In this document: in pieces, positions 29,758 to 38,438 of the stretch
Layout of the letters: each line of letters opens with the position of its first letter
Position numbering within the stretch: the first letter of the stretch is position 1
NCBI GenBank assembly: GCA_021292165.1
Contig: CM037877.1
Coordinates: 129,822,274 to 129,886,273 of the forward strand
From: Shinisaurus crocodilurus
Taxonomy: Eukaryota; Chordata; Lepidosauria; Squamata; Shinisauridae
Reading direction: 5' to 3'
Length of the DNA: 64,000 bases
The notes under the pieces: generated by a model
Told to the model about the DNA's origin: nothing
Databases searched by the model: none
What the model saw: only the letters and a program-made list of their open reading frames with translations
Made by a program: the position numbers and the translations under genes

Positions 29758-32213
29758 CGCACGACTGCTGGACAGACCACCGACTAATCCGGTCCACAAT
29801 GGTTATCAACATTGCTCCCCAACGTAGGCTTCAAGGAAGGAAACCAAGGCGTAAAATGAACATCCAAGTCCTTCAAGATCCTATTAAGCAAACTCGTCTT
29901 CAATCACTTCTTAAGGAACATCTACCTAGGGAACCTCCTGACAACATTGAGGACCATTGGTCTAAGCTGAAAACCTCCATTACTGCAGCTTGTGAACAAA
30001 CTATTGGATATGAAACTAAGAAACATCAGGATTGGTTTGATGAAAATGACAATGAGATTAAATATATAATTGACCAAAAAAGGAAAGCCTTCCAAATATG
30101 GCAAAATGATATTAACTGCGCTGCCAAGAAAAAAACCTACGCTAGCGCAAAGGCTGAGGTCCAAAGAAGAACAAGAGAACTTAAGAACGCTTGGTGGAAA
30201 AAGAAAGCTGAAGAAATTCAACAACTTGCAGAATCTCATGATGCACGGGGCTTTTTTAAGGCCACAAGGGCCATTTATGGACCAAAAACCTATGGTACAA
30301 ACCCTTTACAATCAAAAGATGGCACCAAACTCTTAAAAGACAAAGAGTCTATTGCACTGCGTTGGAAAGAGCATTATTATGACCTTTTAAATCGTAAATC
30401 TAAGGTGGATAATGAGATTTTTTCGCAAATCCCGCAAAAACAAATTAAAGAGGAACTTGCAATACTCCCCACTTTGGATGAAGTAAAAAAAGCCATTAAT
30501 CAAATGAAGAACAACAAAGCTAGTGGACCAGATGGGATTCCTGCTGAAATCTTTAAAGAAGGGGGCCCCGAACTTGTACAACATCTTCATAAACTCATCG
30601 AAAAAATCTGGATAAGAGAAGAGATCCCAGAAGACTTCAGGGATGCCATAATTATCACCCTCTTTAAGAAGGGTGATAGAACAGACTGTGGAAACTATCG
30701 GGGCATTTCTCTCTTAGCAACCGCAGGTAAAATATTTGCTAGGATTCTCGCAAACCGTCTTCTATCTATTTCAGAAGAGATCCTCCCTGAAACTCAATAT
30801 GGTTTCCGCCCCTCTAGAGGGACAGTAGACATGATTTTTACTGCACGTCAGCTCCAAGAAAAATGCCGGGAGCAAAATCAACCCCTTTATATGGCATTTA
30901 TCGATCTGGCTAAGGCCTTTGATACTGTAGACCGTACAGCTCTCTGGACTATCCTTATGAAAATTGGATGCCCCAATAAATTTGTGAATATCTTGCGACT
31001 TCTCCATGACAACATGACGGCAACGGTTTTGGACAACAACGGCTCTCATGGTGCTCCATTTAAAGTGGGATCAGGTGTTAAACAGGGATGTGTTATCGCC
31101 CCAACATTATTTGCCATTTTCATCGCCATGGTTTTACATCTTGTCAAGGGGAAACTTCCCACCGGTGTGGGAATTATATATCGAACAGATGGAAAGCTTT
31201 TTAATCTCAGCAGGCTGAAAGCAAAAAGTAAGGTAATTACAACCTCCGTTGTGGAACTTCAGTATGCTGATGATAATGTGGTCTCCGCACATTCAGAGGA
31301 CGATCTCCAAACTATCCTAAATGCTTTTGCAGAAGCATACGAAAAACTTGGTCTCTCACTTAACATCAAAAAAACCAAAGTGCTTCATCAGCAAGTGCAA
31401 GCCAACCCTTTGGTGATGCCATCTATCCAGCTTGGCGGGACAATACTGGAAAATGTCGATCATTTTCTCTATCTTGGCAGCTATCTTTCTGTTACAGCTA
31501 ACATCGACAGTGAAATCCAGCATCGTCTGAGCTCCGCAAGTGCCGCATTTTCTCGAATGAAACATAGAGTGTTCGAGGATCGGGATATTTGTAAGAAGAC
31601 CAAAACACTGGTTTATGAAGCCATTGTATTACCAACTTTATTGTATGCCTGCGAAACATGGACTATCTATAAACGTCACTTCCACCTCCTTGAAAGGTTT
31701 CATCAACGTTGCCTCCGGAAAATCCTGCAAATTACTTGGGAAGATAGGCGAACAAATGTCAGTGTACTGGAAGAAGCAAAGACTACTAGCATTGAAAAAA
31801 TGATCCTTCAACGCCAACTTCAGTGGACCGGTCATGTTGTTCGAATGCCTGACTGCCGCCTCCCAAAGCAGTTACTTTACTCCCAACTCAAGGATGGAAA
31901 GCGGAATATCGGTGGTCAATATAAGAGGTTTAAAGATGTTCATAAGGCTAATCTAAAAAAATGCAATATAAACATCGAAAACTGGGAAGCTCTGGCCCAT
32001 GAACGATCTAAATGGAGGTTGGCCTTTCACAAAGGTTCCATGGACTTTGAAGAAGCCCGAGTGCAAGGTGAAAGGGAGAAACGTGCTAAGCGAAAAGCAC
32101 GTCAAATGAATCCTTTACAGGACCATCTTCTATCTGGTAACCTGTGTCCTCACTGTGGGAAGCTGTGTGGATCTAGAATTGGCCTCCACAGTCACTTACG
32201 GACCCATCGCTAG
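29758..32213 (+). CDS. LINE reverse transcriptase (5'-truncated ORF, uninterrupted)
   Basis: The open frame runs without a stop for 832 codons; its first 14 codons lie in flanking DNA before 29758. Order of parts: end of the APE endonuclease (WTDHRL), a basic linker, RT fingers (NKASGPDGIPAEIFKEGG, NYRGISLLATAGKIF, TQYGFRPSRGTVD), RT palm (FIDLAKAFDTVD and the active site YADDNVV near residue 520), thumb (LSLNIKKTKVL), then YACETWTIYKRH and HRLLRKI-like blocks. It ends in a zinc finger CPHCGKLCGSRIGLHSHLRT with CX2CX12HX3H spacing. All three RT carboxylates appear intact. Without the endonuclease and a promoter this copy cannot move by itself. Confidence 0.88.
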
Positions 32214-32295
32214 AGTCTACACAATCTTCTTTAGAATTTCCTCCTTTTATCCCGGAAGACAATCTTACTCGGTCACGAGTGATCGCCTGATGATG
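29758..32295 (+). mobile_element. Ingi/Vingi-like LINE with intact RT frame and 13-bp target duplication
   Basis: A 5'-truncated non-LTR retrotransposon of 2538 bp. It starts in the last residues of an APE-type endonuclease (DCWTDHRLIRS), continues through RT and ends with a C2H2 zinc finger, a short 3' UTR and a TGATGATG tail. The 13-mer AAGGGAAATTGCA is present exactly at both borders (29745-29757 and 32296-32308), so this is a clean, recent insertion. A second, inverted 3' end of the same family follows at 32637-32917. The clade is inferred from the C-terminal zinc finger and lack of an RNase H; a database comparison would settle it. Confidence 0.88.
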
Positions 32296-32636
32296 AAGGG
32301 AAATTGCAGGTCTAAGCAAAGTATTTCTTGCCTTCATAATTAAGTTGCTTTGTAAGTGTGTGCTCATTGACAGCATAATAATATGGTTCAACTATCCTCC
32401 CCAATCACCTACCTCAGCCATTCGATACATAATAACAGTATCAAGGTTGCAGTAAATACTTGATTGTAATTACTAATAAACTTTATAGTATAAAGGAACA
32501 GCCCAGAGTCATCATGCTCTAGGGTAGAATGTGATCCCTGGAATGACAAATTTTGCTCTGTGAGAAACAGGGTAACGTCAAGCAAACCTTGCACGAGTAT
32601 GCACCACTTCCCTTCTCTAAATATAGTAGTAGTAGG

Positions 32637-32917
32637 TGATCACTCATGACCGAGTAAGATTGTCTTCCAGGATAAAATTACAAAAAGATTATATAAAAAG
32701 AAATTATATAAAATTGTGTAAACTCTAACGATGGGTCCGTAACTATGGGAGGCCAATTCTAGATCCACACAGCTTCCCACAGTGAGGACAGAGGTTACCA
32801 GATGGAAGATGGCCCTGTAAAGGATTTGTTTGATATGCTTTTTGCTTAGCACATTTCTCCCTTTCACCTTGCATTCGGGCTTCTTCAAAGTCCATAGAAC
32901 CTTTGTGAAAAGCCAAT
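32637..32917 (-). mobile_element. Second copy of the same LINE, 3' end only, inverted
   Basis: On the - strand it encodes KGSMDFEEARMQGEREKCAK and the C-terminal finger CPHCGKLCGSRIGL, then the same 3' UTR (GTCTTCC...TTACTCGGTCATGAGTGATC) and a CTACTACTA tail. With the copy at 29758-32295 it forms a tail-to-tail pair about 340 bp apart. It is cut at its 5' side at about 32917, next to a Tigger element. It carries more substitutions than the + strand copy. Confidence 0.85.
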
Positions 32918-32918
32918 A

Positions 32919-33145
32919 CAGTAATACCTTGGATTGCAAGTAACTTGATTTGAGAGCGTTTTGCAAGACAAGCAAATGTGTAAATATATATTAAAAATTT
33001 TTTGACTTGATATACAAGCGACGTCTTGCAATACAAGTACTGTGGTACAGCTTATTTTGGGGGGGGGATTTCATTTTGATATAAGTGTTTTGGATTACAA
33101 GCACATTTCCAGAACGAATTATGCTCTCAATCCAAGGCATGACTG
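32919..33145. mobile_element. Tigger/pogo-like MITE, copy 3
   Basis: CAGTAATACCTTGGATTGC and CAATCCAAGGCATGACTG ends with TA on both sides (32917-32918 and 33146-33147). It is in the opposite orientation to copies 1 and 2 and abuts the truncated LINE copy. Confidence 0.85.
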
Positions 33146-33149
33146 TATA

Positions 33150-33380
33150 TAGCATTTTCAAGAGCATTATCAATGGCTCCTTTCCCACCAAGAACATTTA
33201 CAAGATCTTTCCACTGTAAATAATATTGAAGATGACTAGAATTGGTCTTGTGATGCTTCACTTTGTCAGACAGTTTCCTCCAGTTATCATTCACACTCGT
33301 ATGGCAGGATCTGGATTGATAAGGGGCTTGATTTTTGTTCAGCTCTCGTAAGAGACAGCATGGAAAACACAACAGACCTT
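33150..33380 (-). pseudogene. hAT transposase fragment (TTF-type zinc finger, ZMYM1-like)
   Basis: An 81-codon - strand frame reads MCFPCCLLRELN, then NDNWRKLSDKVKHHKTNSSH and LQYYLQWKDLVN. The CxPC...W..LS..V..H..S..H layout is the TTF zinc finger found before hAT transposase domains in ZMYM1-like proteins. Nothing of the catalytic domain is seen. It is probably a relic of an autonomous hAT. Confidence 0.55.
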
Positions 33381-33989
33381 AGAAAATGAGAGCTACAGAA
33401 TTCACCTGAATGAGTGTGTCTACCCAAGTTAAATGTGTTCTGTCATGGGCCTGAATTGAAAAACATACAAACTTAAGATTCTCTGCACATCTATGTAAGA
33501 TTCTCTGCACATCTATGTCAGATCCTGAAGTAACTCTGGTCTTAAACCAGCAGGATTTTTTTTTTTTTTTTTTGTAATCATTGAATAAATACTGTTGTTT
33601 GGCCATGTCAGGAGTGTGCGTGTTTGTGTTTGGGGGAGGGGGTGCTACCCAGAGATCCAAACTGGGTCCCAGGTTTTCCTGGGTGTGGACTTGGGCCAGA
33701 AGTAAATATAAAGGAATGACTATAACCACTAAGCGCTGACTGGGGTTACAGTTTTGCAGCGGTATGAATTGGCTGTAACAATATAACTTAAAAGGCTACT
33801 TAAAATGTGTTCCACTCATCATTCTGAAAAAGAAAATATGCCTGAAGTGGTGTTTCATTTCCCCCTCAGATTTCCCTCCTGGAAAATTTGTTTAAAATCT
33901 CACAACAAACAAAAAATGGGAGGCAAAGCATGATTTTTTTCCTTCTGGTTTCCCTCCTTTCCTCCCACCGATGATCCATATCAGATTAT
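33381..33989. other. Intergenic DNA, no gene seen
   Basis: Includes a tandem 32-bp duplication around AGATTCTCTGCACATCTATG (33477-33519) and a T-run near 33555. No gene found. Confidence 0.4.
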
Positions 33990-34078
33990 TTTCTAATTGA
34001 TTCCTGCATTGAGCAGGGGGTTGGACTCAATGGCTTTGTAGGCCCCTTCCAACTCTACTTTTCTATGATTCTATGATT
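33990..34078 (+). mobile_element. CR1 LINE, solo 3' end
   Basis: Only the last 90 bases of a CR1 remain: TTCCTGCATTGAGCAGGGGG, TTGGACTCAATGGC, CCTTCCAACTCTACTTTTC and the ATGATTCTATGATT tail. An extreme 5' truncation of the usual CR1 kind. Confidence 0.85.
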
Positions 34079-34124
34079 TTTCAGGAATTGGCAAATCTAG
34101 TATGATCTGATCTGGTCCTGCTTT

Positions 34125-34158
34125 GTGTGTGTGTGTGTGTGTGTGTATGTGTGTGTGT
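34125..34158 (+). repeat. (GT)n microsatellite
   Basis: About 15 GT units with one interruption. Confidence 0.9.
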
Positions 34159-34258
34159 TAAAAGCTGGAACAGAATCGCGGAGCAGTCCCTTTATTTTAA
34201 AAAACAAAAAAACACCAAAAGTAATGCCAAAAACGTGTTAGAGTGACAAGATACTTTA

Positions 34259-34900
34259 GGGCCATTCCATCCAAAAAATGGAATGGCCCAGAACGTCAAC
34301 TTCCAAGCGGGCCAAGACAACCAAATTCACCAGTCACACATGACTAGATGGGAGTGATATACTTATATGATCAGCCACAAAACTTCCACAGAAACCATGT
34401 TCCATCCAGTACCCATTCCAGGCAATACAGACTATTGTCCAGAAGGGGCACTGGAATGTGGTTTCTGTGGAAGTTTTGTGGCTGATCATATCACTCCCAT
34501 ACAGTTATGTGTGACTGGTGAATTTGGTTGATTTGGCTCAATTGAAAGTTGGTGTTCTGGGCCATTTCCCCTAGATATTGTTTATTGCCTGGAACGGGTG
34601 TTGGAACGTGGTTTCTGTGGAAGTTTGATGGCTGGTTGTATCCCTTCCATACAGTTATGTGGGACTGGTGAATTTGGTCTGGCACACTTGGATGCTGGCA
34701 TTCTGGGTTATTCCGTTCTGTTCTGGATGGGTTCTGGGCATTATGGGGTAAATGTTGCAAGGGTTTCTGCCCTAAAATATTGTTCTCAAGTGTGTCTAAC
34801 ACATGCCATTGTTTTGGGCATGGTTTTTTTTTGCCATTCCGTCCTGTTCCGTCCCAGATTTTACACCGTTCCGTCTCGGGGTTTGAGATACTGCCGAATG
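34259..34900. repeat. Compound repeat: hairpin, inverted unit and direct unit
   Basis: A perfect 12-bp hairpin (GGGCCATTCCAT, loop of 7, complement) at 34259-34289 marks the left end. A unit with CACCAGTCACACATGACTA and ACTTCCACAGAAACCATG (about 34319-34404) is repeated inverted at about 34449-34530, and again in the inverted sense as a diverged direct copy at about 34590-34680. The right part has repeated CCGTTCCGT/TTCCGTCC motifs. No family is recognised and no protein frame is convincing. Confidence 0.6.
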
Positions 34901-35269
34901 GCAATCTTCCCTCATACACTCACCAACAGCCCAATAATGATATTTTCCTCCCTCCGTGTTCCAACCTACCAGTCAACTGATGGAGCAAGAGCGTTCACTG
35001 AACAAAAGAATGAATATAGATATTTAGAAACTTTAATCGTTTAATTTAAAAACGTAGTGTATCTTATTGTATTTCTTTGCTCTATAACAGTTTTAAATTA
35101 ATTGCTTTGTGCTTCTTTATGTGGATGAGCATGAGTTATGTGCATTGCTGGACTTTGCATATTGTTTACCCTGTGGGCTTCTTGTATGCAGAGAATGTTT
35201 TATTTTGTGCCCATTTCACGTTGATCCCTATGTATGTCCACAGTCCACCACTCCCGTCCTCCTTTAGAG

Positions 35270-35760
35270 GTTCCTGATCGGAATAGGAAGCGAGAGAGGA
35301 TTCTGTGGCGGCACTCCTTTTCTTTTCTCTTCTTTTCAATAATCCTTCTTCGGGGGCGGGCTTGTATTGTCCGGAGCGGAGGGGCGAAAAGAGGAGAGTG
35401 GTGCGATGCGATGCGCATGTGCAGCCTTCCCAGCGTTGCCATTTTGGTAGGAGGTGCGCAGGCAGGACGGAAGCGACTCTGCAGGTGAGCGGGGTGCGCT
35501 GCGCTGGGAAGCTCCCAGCTGGGGGAGGGACAGGGGAGGAGGGGAAGCTGAAGTTCCTCGGTCTGCGCCATCTGGGAAGCACCCTGCATCGCGGGCTCGG
35601 CGTCTGGGTTTGGCTGCTCCGAGGGGGGAGCGGCGGCGGCGGAACTGGCACTGCCGCTACCTGCCTTGTGGTTGCGTCGTAACATGCCCCAGGGCAGCAT
35701 CTCGGCCGTGGAAACCACATTCCGCGGTGGATGCAATTCAGCGGTGCCCTCTGCACGTGT
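35270..35760 (+). promoter_or_regulatory. PRKAB2: CpG-rich promoter region of PRKAB2
   Basis: The only strong CpG-rich stretch upstream of a gene in this window. It has a GC box (GGGGGCGGGC, 35352-35361), an NRF1-like palindrome TGCGCATGTGCA (35412-35423, one change from the usual TGCGCATGCGCA) and a CCATTTTGG near 35438 that resembles a YY1 site. There is no TATA box, as expected for a housekeeping-type promoter. The transcription start was not determined. Open frames on both strands here are a side effect of GC content. Confidence 0.75.
35380..35484 (+). other. PRKAB2: PRKAB2 non-coding exon 1 (5' end uncertain)
   Basis: An exact donor, CTCTGCAG/GTGAGC, ends this CpG-rich stretch at 35484. 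No start codon frame leads to the PRKAB2 protein, so the exon is 5' UTR, as in other vertebrate PRKAB2 genes whose ATG lies in exon 2. The left border given here is a guess; only the 3' border is supported. Confidence 0.6.
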
Positions 35761-38269
35761 TTATTTAATGCCGGTTTGCACGCTCCGGGCTAGTCGTTCT
35801 CTTAGCCTGACTTAACGAATACGTTTGTTGTGAGAATAAATGGAGAGGCGGGGAGGGCCATGAGCCCTGGTATTGATAAACAGAGCTGATGAGCCTCACA
35901 GTGCAAATTAAGCCCTTAACTGGACCTCATTAAGGATAGATCACGAGGCAAGAGGTGTGTGTGTGTGTACGTACGTGTACGCACGCACGCACGGGAGAGC
36001 ATGAGGGGCCCAGGACTCGAACCTGGGCTCACCAGCCTTTGCCTTTTGAACCTGTTTTCAGTGTCAAGAGTTCAGCCCTCAAACGTGGGAAATAGTAATG
36101 ATGAAGAATGCTTTGAGCATGTACAGAATGTTTCCGCTCCCCCATCAGTGAATAACCAGTTGACCTTCCCACAGAGGGGGAAAGGTGTGTGACTTTTAGG
36201 AAATTATGAGGTGTGGCACCTCACATTTTAGAAATGAAGCACTTTGAAGGAAATGCTTCCATGCTATTGAAGAATAAAGGAGTACAAAACCGGGGTGGTG
36301 GGGGTGGTGGTGGTGGTGGTGGTATGTCTAAATAGGCAGGGCAAAGACTTGTAACCCTCCTGTGTTTTCCCACTGTCCCCCCCCCCATCTTTTTTCTTTC
36401 CATGAAAAACCTGTTAAGGAGGAAAAGACAGAATAGCTACACAGAATAGCTTGACTGGTAGTGCTAGGAGCCATCTATCTGAAAGTACCCTAAATGTCAA
36501 GGCAGAAACAAGCATACTGAAAACCTAAGTCAAACATTTCTTGCCATTCTGAAACACACCAAACAAGTTAGCACTTGGCCAGGACATTCTCCCAAAGAGG
36601 ACTATCCCAGACACATATAGGGGGGAGGGCAGCCCACTCCTAATTCTCTGAGAATCATGGAATGGCTGAAAATAACAGCATTTTCCACCTGAGAAGGGTG
36701 TTATTTAACAGCTCTGTTGTTGCAGTCTGATTAAAAACGAATCCATTTTTCCTCTAGCAAAGGGAGGGAAAGTTTTAAGGGGGAAAGTTTTGTTGATAAT
36801 TTTTTTAGCTTTTCGTGCGACTTTTAGGAGACAAAGCCTCTATCCACTGATATGTTTGTTGACTGGTGATACAGAGAAAATGATTATTCTGCATTGAATT
36901 AACTCTTCCTAGTAAATAAGATTATTTCTACCTGCAGAAGAGACTGTTGAAGCCAAAATGGATTTGTTAACTAGACTGACCCTGAAATGGTGGTTCCCTA
37001 ATCTCTTGACCATGCTGGTCAGTAGCCTTTCCCCCTGGTTTAGGACCTGCAGTGATCTGGCACTGGCTGAAGCCCCCTGGTAAATGATCAGTGTGTGTGC
37101 TCCTCACTGTTGTGTTTCCCATCGCAGTTTACAGCCATGCATGTCCCAAGGGGCCTGCTTGGAGAATTCCAACCTGTCCCTTTAACTTCCCCCTGTTCTT
37201 TTGCTTCGAAACAGGATTCTTCCTGGCATCTCTCCTCTTGAGCAATGTCATTGAGGGCTTCTGAGCAGCTGTTACCTTCACTCTGAATTTCTTTGGTGTG
37301 TGTTTTCTTCTCTGTGTCGTCTCCCAAGCTCTCTGGAATTTTGCAGAGTGATAGAAATTGACAGTTATTAAAACAGCAGTTTTAATTTCAGCGTCCATAA
37401 AAATAATTTGAATTTGCTAGATGATATTGGAAGCACCATTTCACTACATCTTGATTCATAGATTCATAGATTATAGAGTTGGAAGGGGCCTACTAGGCCA
37501 TCGAGTTCAACCCCATGCTCAATGCAGGAAACTAGAGGAGGGGTCGCCAACTGTGTCTTAAAATCAAAGTAACATTTGCCAGATTTTTGCATTGTGGAGG
37601 AGGCTGCTCAAACCGCTTGGTTTGATCTTGCCACTGGAGAAGCATCTAAAGCAGGTGCACGACCTTTTTGGCCCCAAGGGCTGCATAAGGTATCTACTGG
37701 GGAGGGGGTGCACATATGTGCCTGCACACATTCACATACAACTCACAGCTCACTCTCGCACACCACTCGCTCACTCCAGTCCAACTCCTGCCCAAGAGTG
37801 TTTCAGAGTCCTGAACCTGCTTTGAGCAGATAAAGCTAACATGCTTCCCAGAAACCTCAGTTCTCAAACAGTCCAGCCATCCAGGAATCCTGGCTCCTAG
37901 CCCTTCTCCCTCCTCTAATCCACTCTCTTACTGAAGGATTCTGAATTTACCTGGACCTTTTTTTTTTTTTTTTAGAAAAAAGGAAAACAAAATGCTCTCT
38001 ATTTCCTGCCTCAGAAGCCCTGTTCCTGGAGTAGTATCTTAAGAAGCAGGCAAGCACCTTCAAGCTTCCTTGGATGCTCCAGGAATGAGGCTTCTATGGC
38101 AGGATTTTTTCTTTCGGGGGGGGGGGGGGCTGCCAGACAGGGTGTACTTTTTGCACCCATGATGCAAAAGGCAGTATTTCTCTCTGGCTTATTTGGGAAT
38201 GGAGGACCAAATTATGTACTGGAGAGTTCTAATTTGTGCTCAATTTTCTCTCTTGCAATCTTTCTGCAG
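35485..38269. other. PRKAB2 intron 1
   Basis: A 2.8-kb intron beginning GTGAGC and ending TTTCTGCAG. It contains a GT/CG-alternating tract (35957-35990), a GGT repeat (36296-36323), a headless 5S-type SINE (37453-37544), poly-T near 37970 and poly-G near 38117. No other gene is seen. Confidence 0.6.
37453..37544 (-). mobile_element. 5S/CR1-type SINE, tail only (copy D)
   Basis: On the - strand it reads GACCCCTCCTCTAGTTTCC, TGCATTGAGCATGGGG, TTGAACTCGATGGCC and an AATCTATGAATC tail. The CCTCCTCTAGTT linker is specific to the 5S-headed SINE, so this is that family with the 5S head lost. Confidence 0.75.
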
Positions 38270-38438
38270 TGCTGCCATGGGGAATACCACCAGTGAGAGG
38301 GTGTCTGGGGAACGCCATAGCTCCAAGTCCCACCGCTCGGATGGGTCCAGCAGCACCCACCATACCAAGGATCATTCGCACAAGATCATGGTTGGCAGCA
38401 CTGATGATCCCAATGTCTTCAGCACCCATGACTCCAAG
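38270..38438 (+). CDS. PRKAB2: PRKAB2 exon 2 (start codon exon)
   Basis: Acceptor TTTCTGCAG, seven bases of 5' UTR, then ATG at 38277 in a strong context (GCCATGG), 54 codons and donor GTATAG. It encodes MGNTTSERVSGERHSSKSH and KIMVGSTDDPNVFS. The middle is rich in Ser and His (SSSTHHTKDHSHK), where mammals differ. Gly2 is the myristoylation residue. Confidence 0.95.

Noticed and set aside
32281..32310. A second hammerhead core (CTGATGATGAAGGGAAATT)
   Set aside because: This is the LINE trinucleotide tail plus target duplication; no stem III or cleavage motif follows.
34125..34158. CRISPR-like or regulatory direct repeats
   Set aside because: Simple GT microsatellite in a vertebrate genome. 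No spacer arrays exist in the window.
35166..35768. Long open frames of 104-196 codons on both strands around the CpG-rich region
   Set aside because: Frames overlap in several phases and on both strands, have no recognisable domain, and sit on a CpG-rich promoter and first exon. Low stop density explains them.
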